Shown here piece after piece: positions 54,930 through 64,000 of a stretch of 64,000 bases of DNA. A model generated the notes under the pieces. The model was not told where the DNA came from. It saw nothing but the letters and a program-made list of their open reading frames with translations, and searched no databases. The DNA is from Chondrus crispus (lineage: Eukaryota > Rhodophyta > Florideophyceae > Gigartinales > Gigartinaceae), in the NCBI RefSeq assembly GCF_000350225.1, contig NW_005178983.1, forward strand, positions 62,001-126,000. The letters run 5' to 3'. How positions within the stretch are numbered: position 1 is the first letter of the stretch; the number at the start of each line of letters is the position of its first letter. A program made the translations under genes and the position numbers.

Positions 54930-56606
54930 TCACAATACCCGAAGTGTTCGCAGAGTACTTCTGACGTGAGAGACCCGCGAGCTCGACCTCCTTGTCAGCA
55001 TGGGCTGCAACACCTTTCTCGCATCCATTTCCTTCAACGTCCGCTTGTCTACTTTCCCGTTCCCGGTCTTGGGCAGAGCTCCCATTCCCACAACACGGGA
55101 AGGCACACAGTAGTACGGCAGCTTGATGCCCACTGCCTCCTTGACAGCCTCTGTCTTCGCGTACTCCGGTGTCACGAACGCTACCAGCTCAGTTCCGATC
55201 TTCAGAACCACCGCCTTCTCCACCCCATGTGCAGTCTCGGCCATCGCAGATACACCATCCAGCTCCACACGGAAGCCCTTCACCTTGACCTGATCGTCCA
55301 CGCGCCCGTAGTGCTCCAGTTCCCCGTTGGCGTCCCATCGACCGAGGTCTCCTGTCTTGTACATAAACGAATTCACGCCGTTTATGAAAGGGTCCACAAG
55401 GTACCGCTCAGCTGTCAGCCCCGGCTTGTTCAGGTATCCCGCTGAAACGCATTCACCGCCTGCCCACATCTCCCCAACTTCCCCGATCTTGCACGGCTCC
55501 AGCGTCTCAGGGTCGAGTACGTATACCGTGTTGTTCGGTGTCGGCTTTCCGATGGTGAGCACAGTGGACTCAGGATCGAAGCGTTTTGCCGTGTTGACGA
55601 TCGTCGTCTCGGTCGGGCCGCACGAGTTGTAGAACGTCGCAAACTTGCCCCACGTCGCTGCCAACCCGCGCGGACAAGGCTCGCCAGCGACTGCCACCGT
55701 CTTAACGTGTGTCATCTCGGCGGCGTCCAACGTCCCGAGCACGGTGGGCGTAGAGATAACGACGTCGACAAGCTTGACAGCGTTGGCAATGCTGCGATGC
55801 CGTATGACGAGCGTGGCCCCGTGTGACAAGCACCCCAGAATCTCCCACGCCCCCATGTCGAAGGCGATGCTGAGAATCTGACCAACTCGCACGCCGGGCG
55901 CCATGCCCAGGTCCATGGGGGAGGTGAGCAGGACGTTGGCGACGTTTGCGTGCGTGACTTGCACGCCCTTGGGGGCACCGGTTGTGCCAGAGGTGAAAAT
56001 GATGTAGCACCGGTCCGAGGGACGCACTGCGCGCGACAGCGAGGGCTCTGCAGTTGGCAGTTTTGCGTCACGCATGACGCTGCCGATGGGGATGACGGAG
56101 ACGTGCGGAGGGAATTCGGGCAGCTTTTCTTGGAGCTCATCCATGGTGAGAACGACCTTGGCGCTCGTTGCATCAGCGACGTTCAAGAGCTGGGTGTCTG
56201 GGGCGAGGCCGACGTGCTGCGGCACGTAACAAGCGCCCACCTTGAGTGAGGCGATGATGCCGACGATCATTTGGACGCTGCGCTTGAGAAAGAGGCAGAC
56301 AGCATCGCCGTTGGAGACGCCTCGCTCTTGCATGAGGAAGGCGAGCTTGTTGGCTTGTGCGTTGAGCTGGGCGTATGTGATGTTGGCATCGTCGCTGAGT
56401 TGACCGTCTTCCAGGACTTCAGTTGCGGCGAGGGCATGCGGGTGAGTGGTTGCCATTTGTTCGAAGGCGGCAAGGACGGTGGGAAAGGCGGGAGACTGTT
56501 GCGGGCCGGATGCATACTTGCAGAACAGATGGCGATCAGAGGGAGAGAGGGTTTGAAGAGCCGGGTGGGAGGGTTGGATGAGGGTGGATGAGGGTGAGAA
56601 CGGCAT
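54930..56606 (-). CDS. Stand-alone amino-acid adenylation enzyme, copy 2
   Basis: 558 residues, the same as copy 1 except Glu52 to Ala and Ala523 to Thr; at the DNA level I see about one further, silent change. All core motifs (A3, A4, A5, A7, A8, A10) are intact, so both copies should be active. It faces copy 1 tail to tail. TATA box, leader and first 80 bp after the stop are also close, but the promoter further up is diverged, so the two genes may be expressed differently. Position 523 lies just after the A10 Lys and does not touch a known catalytic residue. Confidence 0.88.
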   Translation of the reverse strand: MPFSPSSTLIQPSHPALQTLSPSDRHLFCKYASGPQQSPAFPTVLAAFEQMATTHPHALAATEVLEDGQLSDDANITYAQLNAQANKLAFLMQERGVSNGDAVCLFLKRSVQMIVGIIASLKVGACYVPQHVGLAPDTQLLNVADATSAKVVLTMDELQEKLPEFPPHVSVIPIGSVMRDAKLPTAEPSLSRAVRPSDRCYIIFTSGTTGAPKGVQVTHANVANVLLTSPMDLGMAPGVRVGQILSIAFDMGAWEILGCLSHGATLVIRHRSIANAVKLVDVVISTPTVLGTLDAAEMTHVKTVAVAGEPCPRGLAATWGKFATFYNSCGPTETTIVNTAKRFDPESTVLTIGKPTPNNTVYVLDPETLEPCKIGEVGEMWAGGECVSAGYLNKPGLTAERYLVDPFINGVNSFMYKTGDLGRWDANGELEHYGRVDDQVKVKGFRVELDGVSAMAETAHGVEKAVVLKIGTELVAFVTPEYAKTEAVKEAVGIKLPYYCVPSRVVGMGALPKTGNGKVDKRTLKEMDARKVLQPMLTRRSSSRVSHVRSTLRTLRVL

Positions 56607-56708
56607 GGTAGGTGAGTTGTTATGAGTTAAAGAAGATGAGTTGGGAAGGGGGCGAAGCGTTGTAGAAGTTGTAGTGTTGGAGAATGGAGGGGTGGGCTCG
56701 GGGCGATG

Positions 56709-56716
56709 CATATATA
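56709..56716 (-). promoter_or_regulatory. TATA box of the right adenylation gene
   Basis: CATATATA on the plus strand is TATATATG on the coding strand, 103-110 bp before the ATG as in copy 1. Confidence 0.7.
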
Positions 56717-57861
56717 GCGGGAGGTAGAGGAGGTTGCGCAATGGCGGAGGACGAGAGATGAGTTTCTGCGGGGAAAGTGGTGCGGGACGAGCAGGCCGTC
56801 CTGTCCAGGAGTGATCGGCAGAAATAGGATGGGATTAGCTCAGTTCTTGCGTTTTCGCAATGCGTCGCGAGCAAGCAAGAACCTCGATACGGAAGCAATG
56901 GAGCGGCGTAACTCGAGAAGGCAATGAGGCAGATTTTGGGTACAAGTATGGGTACTGTACCCTGACGTCACGATGTCGGAAAGGCATAAAGGGCCAATCA
57001 AAGGGCAAACGCAAGGGGAAGAGTGCCACGTGCAAAAACGCACCGTGTGGGGTGTGATCGGCCTTTCGCAAGTTTGGCATATCAACTTCGCATGATCCGA
57101 ACTGGGAAGGGACATAAATTTACTTTACTTGTAATGAACGATTGCGGAAGGAAAGCGCGATACGAGTTGCCAGATGTAGAAACGAATTTCACTTCCGGAC
57201 TGTATTTTAATTCTCGTTCTGACTTGTATGACAATACCGATCGCGACCTGCTCTTCCTTGACTCGGCTGGAACGTGTAAGTGTGCATGACGCAGATGGAC
57301 CAAACTCACAAATAGTGCACAGTATAGGGCTCTACAGGGCGCGGCAGGAGAAATGTGTGTTGTTGTCTGTCATTCCAACGTCACTGAATCCAACTACAGA
57401 CACGGCTCAGTTTTGTTTTTGGTTGGCATTGGTCGGCACGCCTATAAAATTTACCTTGCTTTTCAACGGGGGCGTTCTGGTGGGTGATCTCAAAAACAAG
57501 GTAATTCCAAGGATTAAATGGCATGCTATGAAGGAGTATACGTTTCTGCGATGAGGAGATTCTGATTTTGCGAAGCCCGAACCCTCTGCTCATTTCAGCG
57601 ACGAAAAGAAATCCTCTTGCGGAGAAAAAAAAGCACAGTTCGATTCCGTCCCTTTCAAGACCGAAGTCTTGATAGGCAAGACAACATATCTAGACAACAT
57701 ATCTTGTTGATTAATGCGCCATTGGCGATGGCTACAGTATACAGTACATTCGGTATTTTACAGGAAACAGATACGAATACAGAGAAAGACGGAGGACATT
57801 AAAATAAAGAGCCCTAATTTATTCCACAGTTATTGTGGCCTGGGGAATGACAAGGAAATGA

Positions 57862-57881
57862 CAGTGTGCAATTGCACACTG
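57862..57881. repeat. Perfect 20-bp palindrome
   Basis: CAGTGTGCAATTGCACACTG reads the same on both strands. Confidence 0.9.
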
Positions 57882-57923
57882 ATTAGATTAGTTTCCATGC
57901 CCCCAACAACGGCAATATTTTCT

Positions 57924-57948
57924 ACATAATATGTAAAACATATTATGT
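57924..57948. repeat. Perfect hairpin, 11-bp arms
   Basis: ACATAATATGT, AAA, ACATATTATGT. Confidence 0.9.
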
Positions 57949-58824
57949 TTTCGGGGTGGGGAGATAACCGCCTTTGCCTTCTCATACCTCATACTTGCAT
58001 CGACGCATCCAGACAGCATCCTCTCACTATTGACATATGGCGCTTCCGTCTGTGCCACAGAATCACTTCGCTTCCTTGTGTTTCTACGGCGTCACTGCTC
58101 TCCAACAGCTTTATACCTTCCCCCATCTAGCCCCGTCATCCCCGCACGACGTCCACGGGTGCAGGCGCTTGTATATCCCCACGCTACCTCGCATTGCTCG
58201 GTTGATTTCTGCACCCTTTGAAGTCTCCACATCGTATCCACAGGATATCACCTGCATGCCAAAAGGAGGACGGCTCGCAAAGCCTCCATTGTAGGTACAT
58301 CAGCACCCATCCTTGGCGAGGAAAAAAACGTCCTGCTCAAGCACATCGCTTTCCTTCATGAGGCCCTGCTCCAATCCTATATGCAAACTCTGTGTACTGT
58401 ATTGGTTCGGCAAAAATCCAACCGAAGCACATGCATGACACTCTTGAGTTTTGTTTGTCTCCTGGATTTTTGCGTCCTCTGTGAGACGAAGCCGGGCTTC
58501 CATTTGCTACGCTTGATACTCTTTATTTTGCCGCTGTCTGTACTGCAGTTCCACTCGTGGAATGCTACTTATTTGCGGGAATGAATTGATGAAGCTTGCT
58601 TGCGTGGCGGTTCAGGGCGCAAGGCAAGTCGTATTGTACTGCCAACTTTCTCTTTCTGCAAATTGTTTTTCCGTAATCCACACTGCTAGTCTCTATTGGA
58701 CCGTTGCCTTCATTTGAGGGCAAGTGTCCGCATATGAGGTTTCTTTTAACCAGTTTTTTCTAGGCATGCGCTTTCTCGATAAGAAGGAGAAATATACCCT
58801 CACATTCTGCATAGCGGAAGGAAT

Positions 58825-58880
58825 TATGTAGTAAAAACGACATCTCGTTCTCAAGAACGAGATGTCGTTTTTACTACATA
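58825..58880. repeat. Perfect palindrome, 27-bp arms, followed by a hairpin and T-run
   Basis: The left arm (58825-58851, starting TATGTAGTAAAAACGACATC) and its exact complement (58854-58880) are separated by CA. Shortly after, GACTG-AGAC-CAGTC and a run of seven T (58889-58909) form a terminator-like hairpin. Confidence 0.95.
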
Positions 58881-59979
58881 AAAAAGGACTGAGACCAGTC
58901 TTTTTTTGAATTGTCTGGAAGCTCTTATGAGCAACCTGGAAAGCGTATTCGACATAACTTTCGGAACCAGAAAGTCCGTTTGAAAAGGTAACATGGTATT
59001 TAATCTGCATTGAATTCCTATCTTTCAAGTTTATTCAGAACAACCATCCTGGTGTTCTGGAAGATGTTATTGCCAGCCCCATAATGCAAGTCGCAGTCCG
59101 ATAAACAGTAGCAAAGATGCTTTTTTAACAACCTTGAATAGTTTTGTAATGATATCTTCGATACAGAACGCCCATGTAAACGGGCAACGAGTTGTTTAAT
59201 CTCTTGCAGATCCGTAGTCTTTCAATACATATATTCAAAGCTGCCGCGCCGATGTTCTTCAAAATGTTGTTGCCGAGGGCAAGTAAGATAAAGAAATGTT
59301 GTCTAAAAGATGAGTTTCTAATTTGTGGTGTAAATTGAATTTTTTACATAAAGGGATGGCATCATACTGGAGAACAGGCCCCTGTGGGATGGACACTGTG
59401 TATTGGACCATTAGTCCTCATATGAGGACAAAAGTTATTTTATTTTTTCGGTACAACGCAACGCGGGATTTTACGTATGAATTTTTGAAACCAGAAGGCC
59501 ACCACTAGAAGTGAAGCACTTGCCTGTCGGTTCTAGCGAAAACCAACTCGTTGAAGGACAAGAAGGTGTTCAAAAGAAAAAATTGGCGTAACAGTACGTC
59601 ACCAAATTTGACAGAAGATTTAAATTTGACAAGTGGATTTTTGCATATTTTCATGAAGCCGAAGCACCTCCCGCCTCCCATTGAAACGAACCCGTCATAC
59701 ACAACCCCGTCTAGCATGTTACTGAAAGCTTTTTGGCGGTAAAATGGAGTCTCAATCGAAACAGCAGCCCAACTCGGTTCACTAGGTCTTTCTCGCAAAG
59801 ACTGGGAAACTACGCAATGACGGGTGAGGTGTATATTGTTTGATTGGCATCAGGTGGGACTAACGCTTACAATGCGCGACTGAGAATTTGGCAATTAATT
59901 AGGACAATTTGTAGCCATTTATTTTTCGGGTTGGAAGTGATTCATTACAGAACTATTCAATGGCACTGTAGCCATTGCC

Positions 59980-61254
59980 TCATACATCAGCATCGGGGTC
60001 GCGATCTGGCATTCCAGCTCTGTGCAACTGCAGGGACATGCGCCTCGCACGCTTCCGACGATAGCGCTCTTGGAACTGCCGTCGGCGCTCTACTTGTTCC
60101 ACACCGATGTGCAGCTGGCGATTTTTCACACGCTGATATCGATCCAGGTTTTCCTGCCGAAGTGGATGCCAAGTAATGTGCAAATTAGTCAGCGCAGCAC
60201 ATAGCTGAAAAATAGTATCGTAGCTGCTTTCAGACCACTTCTATTTGCTGGAGACAACAGCCTATAGACCACACGCCCTACCGAACCAGTTCTCTACAAT
60301 TATCCTGTCTGACGAGATTTTCCTGTTAAACCGCTCGTCATCGACCGACAGACAGGCATTCTGCGGTTTCTTTTTTGGGCTGACTAAGCGAACAATCTCT
60401 GCTCCGCCCTGGTACCCCTTGTCGGCCAAAATCGCCCATTGCCTTGGATACTCACCTGCCAACAATCCAAGATCTGTTACATGTCTGTCACTTCTTGCCT
60501 TCCTCACATTCACGTCATGAAAAGCCCTGTTTTCTTTAAACATTTGAAGGTCTGACACTGACCCGGGCACATGCTCTGAACAGCCGATAGCTAAACCATT
60601 TAGGAGAACTAAAACCACCACCTTGTAGCCGTAGAGCTTATGTTTTCCGGAGAAACCCTTTTGTCCCTCCTGCATGTTGCCACTAGGCCGGTTGCACATC
60701 TGAAAAGTGATATCTACAGCGTAGCGAGCGAACGAACAGTGCTTGAAAGTAGACTTTTCTTTCAGCATTTCAGTCATGGAATACAGCTCCCCATTTTGAG
60801 CGACAATTGTGTCATACAGGTGCGTAGAAAGCGTTTTCACGTAGCGCATTATGAGTCTTTCGAAGGTGTGACCCTTCAGGGAAAAGAGATTTGCCAGCAA
60901 ATCCCACTGCCCGCCGTGTTTTAGGGTAGTGAGCGTCATAAACAAGACGTCCTTTGCCAAATGCGGTGACTTGCTCCCTCGACCACAATTGTAGTGGGTT
61001 GTGATAAAATCTCTGTAGTTTGCCCAAATGATTGTGAACTCCTCTGGATCAAAATTGATCATGCTGACAATTGCTCGCCCTCCGCTGCGCTCGTAGAACC
61101 GATCAAAGATTGGGCTGTCAGAGTCGCTTTCTTCATCTGAATCGGAGACGTCAGGCTGAACTGAGAATTTCTCAAGCTCGTTCTGACGCTCCACTGCAGC
61201 GTCAGCAAGAATTTGCAGAGCGTGGGTGGCGTCAACTGAGGAATAATTCTGCAT
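59980..61254 (-). pseudogene. Harbinger-type DDE_Tnp_4 transposase with two in-frame UAG codons
   Basis: From the ATG at 61254 there are 330 residues to the first UAG (60264-60262), a second UAG seven codons on (60243-60241), and then the same frame stays open to 59980. The catalytic triad is present: Asp181 (YAVDITFQ), Asp278 (ILADKGYQGG) and Glu321 (IIVENWFGR). The block FSGKHKLYGYKVVVLVLLNG and SEHVPGSVSDLQMF is typical of DDE_Tnp_4 proteins of the PIF/Harbinger and ISL2EU type. Past the stops SKxKWSESSYDTIFQLCAALT continues the family's C-terminus. Both UAGs sit where Trp would be expected (CGL-AVVSSK-KWSE). It is either newly dead or read through. Inverted ends were not found. Confidence 0.88.
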
Positions 61255-61263
61255 TTCGGTGTG

Positions 61264-61510
61264 CCGGAGTCAAGAGAGCAGAGGCCGGAACAGATCAGAG
61301 GGGCAGGAAGGGGACAGAGGAGCGGGTCGGCGTTGCAGAGGGGATGGGGAAGCAGACCGTGGGATCGAGAGGGGGTGGAGGAGCGGATCGGGAGAGCGAG
61401 TGTGGGGTGGAGGAGCAGGTCGGAGGGGCAGATGACAGATGGAGGAGCATGTGGGAGGGGCGGGTTTGGGGATTGTGGAGTGGATTGGGGGCCGGGGGGG
61501 TGTGGCGGCT
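61264..61510 (+). repeat. G/A-rich irregular repeat (GGAGGAGC-type)
   Basis: About 250 bp of G and A on the plus strand with recurring GGAGGAGC, GGAGGGGC and GGGGGCCGGGGGGG runs, upstream of the transposase. It could fold as G-quadruplex DNA. No gene is seen from here to 61910; the open frames on either strand are composition artefacts. Confidence 0.6.
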
Positions 61511-61910
61511 CCGATACGGGCGAAGGGGTTGTGTTATTGTCGAAAGACTTGCGCATTTGACAAAAGCGTCGGTCAGGGAATGGGGTGGCCTGAGGCTGCT
61601 CAATCACAATAAGCTCATGAAGCTACCACGTAATTGTGGTCGTGCTGCCCCTTGCTGTAGAATAGCTGCGTACAGAATTATGGCACTGTAAAATATGTAC
61701 TGTTGGAAACGTATCCAATTGTGGATGTATTTTATTGATGATGATTGATTCTTACGGCTTATACCCCATAACTACGTGGAAGGCCTACTGAACACAAAAA
61801 AGGAAAGACATGGGGGCCAAAAACCATATTTTTAAGTTGAAATGGCACTCGTCGACACTCAGAATTGTCGCTCGACTCGAGACGATCGCGAACGACACAA
61901 CCATTCCCAT

Positions 61911-62245
61911 GGAATACAATGGTCGCTTAAGGAAGGCGGTCTAAGACTGCTTCTCTTCGAAGAGCAGGACTTGGGAGATGCTGGCCTCCAAACACGACAT
62001 TTCAGTGCGTAAACTGCGCACAGCCTACAAAAACTGGATATCCAATTGTCCTGAGTCTCAACCTGAGACATACCGTGACATTTACCTTCAAATTCGCACT
62101 GCAGGGCGCCCATGCGCGTTGCCCTTTGATCATGAAAGAGTGATTGCTCAAGAAATACTGTATTACGCTGAGAACTCTACACCACTGAGTAGAGAAGGGG
62201 TCATGGATCTCGTGCAGGATGTAGCAGAAACAGCCCTTTGACGAA
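61911..62245 (+). pseudogene. psq-type transposase, N-terminal piece
   Basis: The reading MLASKHDISVRKLRTAYKNW is a psq-like helix-turn-helix, and STPLSREGVMDLVQDVAET matches TPLINDHLVEAVQIMISML of the pogo-like gene at 31.6-32.0 kb. The frame then runs into an LTR-like block. The rest resumes at 62898. The catalytic domain is missing from the window. Confidence 0.6.
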
Positions 62246-62251
62246 GAGGGG

Positions 62252-62895
62252 TGTATGCTTTAGCTCGACGTGGACCGTTCGGAGGGGGAGAACACAGGGA
62301 GAACACACAGCTAACGAGACAGGGAAGCGGGCCGTGGTAGCGTGGTAGAGCAGGACGGTCGGGAACGAGCGTACGCGCGGGCCGATCCACGCCTCGACGC
62401 CCGGAGCAGCGCTGGGTAAGGTACCAGCGCTGACCGGCGGAGGCGGATCTAGGCTCGCTCGCGTACGCGTGTGTCCCCTACCCGCTTTGTCCCGTTTAAC
62501 GCGCGCGAAGGCGGATCGCGCGTGTTAGGTAAGCTGGAAGACGGACCTTGACGGTCGGTGGGTGACAAGTCCGTGCTTGTCCTCCTCTATCGCTGCCGGT
62601 CCGCTTTATATTTAATATACAAAACAATCTATAACACTACACAGTACCGAAGTACTGTAGTGAACTACTGTAGTACAGATCGGACCGTACTGTAATACTG
62701 TCAGCCACCGGGGCTGACAGAACACGTGTGTGCGCGCGTTTCCGTCCCGCGCGTACACGTGTACACGTGTGCCCTGTACCCGAGGGGTACACGTGTGCAC
62801 GCGCAGTAGTACTGTAGAAAGCATCGGGCCCTACAGCACTAGATCCGTTGTTGATCTAATCTAACTAAAAAGCCTCAAGGGGGGGTTATACTACA
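62252..62895. mobile_element. LTR-like block splitting a transposase fragment
   Basis: It starts near TGTATGCTTT and ends near TTATACTACA. It has the LTR style seen elsewhere: TTTATATTTAATATAC, GTACTGTAGTGAACTACTGTAG, and stacked TACACGTGTACACGTG boxes. The interruption of a psq-type transposase reading (before QEYVSMLPNELRL) marks the site. No clean target duplication was found, so ends are accurate only to about 10 bp. Confidence 0.6.
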
Positions 62896-62897
62896 CA

Positions 62898-63093
62898 GGA
62901 GTATGTTTCAATGTTGCCGAATGAACTGCGTCTGACAACTGCGTTTGTGCAAAACCGTCCGTCAAAAAAATACGTTGAAAAACTTTTGCCAAGACACGGT
63001 TTGAAATTGTCGGAAAACCTCTATGACAAGGTTGTCCTTTCTGAGTCAGGTCTGATTCTAACACAGGCGCACAGGAGCCTGAGTCGTTCCTAG
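62898..63093 (+). pseudogene. psq-type transposase, second piece
   Basis: The reading EYVSMLPNELRL, FVQNRPSKKYVEKLLPRHGL and LSENLYDKVV corresponds to the block ...RPF....GRKWIANFQRRH of the pogo-like gene at 32 kb, then ends. A remnant. Confidence 0.55.
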
Positions 63094-63153
63094 AGCGGAA
63101 CGCGAATCGGGTGAAGACGTAGTTACGGAGTCCGCACAGGAGGGCTCCGCCAA

Positions 63154-63497
63154 TGTAGCAATAAAGCTTCAGTTGTTTATTCTTGATCGTCTTACCGAGA
63201 GGGGAATGGAGAGAGTTTCAAGGAGAAGCTCTTAGCCTAGTTCGCAGCGTACGCACTTTCTTGCCTCCTTGCTGATAACGAAACTTCGCGTCCGCTTGCA
63301 CTAACGCACTAACTAAGAACCCACGACCTTTGGTCTTCGTTGACCCTTCCCTTCTATAGCCGCGACCATTCCGACCCTTTCTCCCAATTCCTTCTTGATC
63401 CAATCCGATGAGCAATAAGAGATCACTGAATAGGTCTGGGACTTCTGTAATGCTGTATCATCTTACAGCACACCACGCGAGCGTGTCCCGTTCGACA
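63154..63497 (-). mobile_element. Candidate 3' LTR of the Copia element at the window end
   Basis: Lies just beyond the stop of the Copia RNase H. On the plus strand it would run TGTAGCAATAAAG to CGTTCGACA (TGT...ACA). With no partner LTR in the window the ends are a guess. Confidence 0.35.
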
Positions 63498-63527
63498 CTC
63501 GGGGATTTTCTGAGAACAAAGTCGTGG

Positions 63528-64000
63528 TCACTCGCCTTTTTGCTTACTGCGAAGCGGTGTCCGAACCACCCACTGCTGAACAGGGGTATCCAGGCGCCCA
63601 GTATCAAGCAATCTCTCAAGTGCGGGGCACAGGGCGGCTTTTGTCAGTCCGTCTGCAGGATTGTCTTCGGACTTGATCCATCCGACGTTGCTGATCTCTT
63701 GCCGGCTGTACGCTTCGCGTGCTGCCTCAATGTCTATCATGAGACGCTTTTCCGTCGTCGTGGTAGACTTCACAATTGTTTTGAAAAGACTGTCAGAATC
63801 CGTCAACATGGCGAGAGATAGATTTTGTCCTGAGATGCGATTCAAATCGTGACGGAGGAGGTATGCATAGTCAAAGCCGTCGGCGAAGGCGAGCACCTCT
63901 GCGCCCATCACAGACGTCGTGACGCGTTTGCCCTTATACGAACTGAAATGGAGTATGTTGCACTTGCCGCTGCCGTCACACAGAAGTACTATAAAACCCA
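63528..64000 (-). mobile_element. Copia element, RNase H end of pol, runs off the window
   Basis: The minus-strand frame stays open to the window edge. It shows the Copia RNase H core (VMGAEVLAFADGFDYAYLLR, LTDSDSLFKTI, RLMIDIEAAREAYSR) and its end GWIKSEDNPADGLTKA. It is related to, but different from, the remnant at 4463-4870. In this stretch it is unbroken; the rest lies outside. Confidence 0.88.

Larger units (their letters stand above)
54663..57056 (-). repeat. Inverted duplication, right arm
   Basis: Mirror of 51270-53670. Read on the minus strand it begins at the CACACCCCACAC site near 57056 and ends around the GGATTCTCTTCGG match near 54665. Confidence 0.92.
57057..59979. other. Long AT-rich stretch with palindromes, no gene called
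   Basis: Short open frames occur on both strands (the longest about 108 residues at 57228-57554) without recognisable domains. Three palindromes (57862, 57924, 58825) and an imperfect direct repeat of about 100 bp (58990-59100 against 59190-59290, both with TTTAATCT, TCTTTCAA and ATGTT(A/G)TTGCC) suggest decayed repeats. TATTGGACC(G/A)TT blocks recur near 58697 and 59400. Confidence 0.4.

Noticed and set aside
54966-55445. 159-residue frame antisense to the adenylation gene, present in both copies (also 52890-53369)
   Set aside because: Conserved only because the two genes are nearly identical; it is the mirror of the C-terminal motifs.
61059-61607. 182-residue Pro/Ser/Leu-rich minus-strand frame, and its plus-strand mirror at 61071-61691
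   Set aside because: Both come from the G/A-rich simple repeat; composition alone explains them.
59955-61695. AATGGCACTGTA-like words near both sides of the Harbinger gene as possible inverted ends
   Set aside because: They are in direct, not inverted, orientation and one lies at the edge of the coding frame.

Overview
The window is nuclear DNA of a eukaryote with almost intron-free genes. It carries a spliceosome subunit gene (SF3B3), a Pol III-type tRNA-Asn gene with a T-run terminator, TATA boxes, and a very high load of LTR retrotransposons with chromodomains. Compact single-exon genes in small islands between large nests of LTR elements resemble published descriptions of florideophyte red algae such as Chondrus. 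That assignment is a guess from style, not from a match.

Layout. 1-8.6 kb is a graveyard: an LTR cut by the window edge, a broken Copia element with a probable LTR, a second Copia remnant, a detached relative of a retroelement accessory gene, and pieces of pogo-like (psq/CENP-B type) DNA transposases around an LTR-like block. 8.6-31.3 kb is one nested insertion, four layers deep and readable from target-site duplications. A pogo-like transposase gene (minus strand, 8.1-8.6 and 31.4-32.0 kb) was split by chromovirus B (plus strand, duplication GCATA). Chromovirus A (minus strand, whole-looking gag and pol, duplication ACCTG) landed in B's 5' LTR. A 940-bp solo LTR (duplication GGTGT) landed in A's LTR. 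Both chromoviruses carry, between the chromodomain end of pol and the 3' LTR, a gene group in the opposite orientation to gag-pol. The two groups appear homologous, and a third relative lies alone at 5.0-5.7 kb. This is the strongest candidate in the window for an undescribed system.

32-38.6 kb holds a solo LTR (duplication CTCTT), a 925-bp pogo-type element with 18-bp inverted ends and TA duplications, a RING-finger gene with its own TATA box, and an 801-bp element with inverted ends.

38.7-57 kb is the host gene island: a secreted metallo-beta-lactamase-fold protein, tRNA-Asn, a PB1-domain protein with two Cys4 motifs divergent from SF3B3, a Gfo/Idh/MocA oxidoreductase, and two nearly identical stand-alone amino-acid adenylation enzymes in an inverted, tail-to-tail repeat of about 2.4 kb per arm.

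57-64 kb returns to repeats: perfect palindromes, a Harbinger-type (DDE_Tnp_4) transposase with two in-frame UAG codons, a psq-type transposase fragment split by an LTR-like block, and a Copia RNase H running off the window end.

The host genes form no evident pathway. Their arrangement suggests an island bounded by repeats, with local gene duplication. Coordinates of LTR ends supported by terminal TG..CA, target duplications and an intact paralogous site are exact to the base; those called approximate are not. Counts of differences were made by eye.
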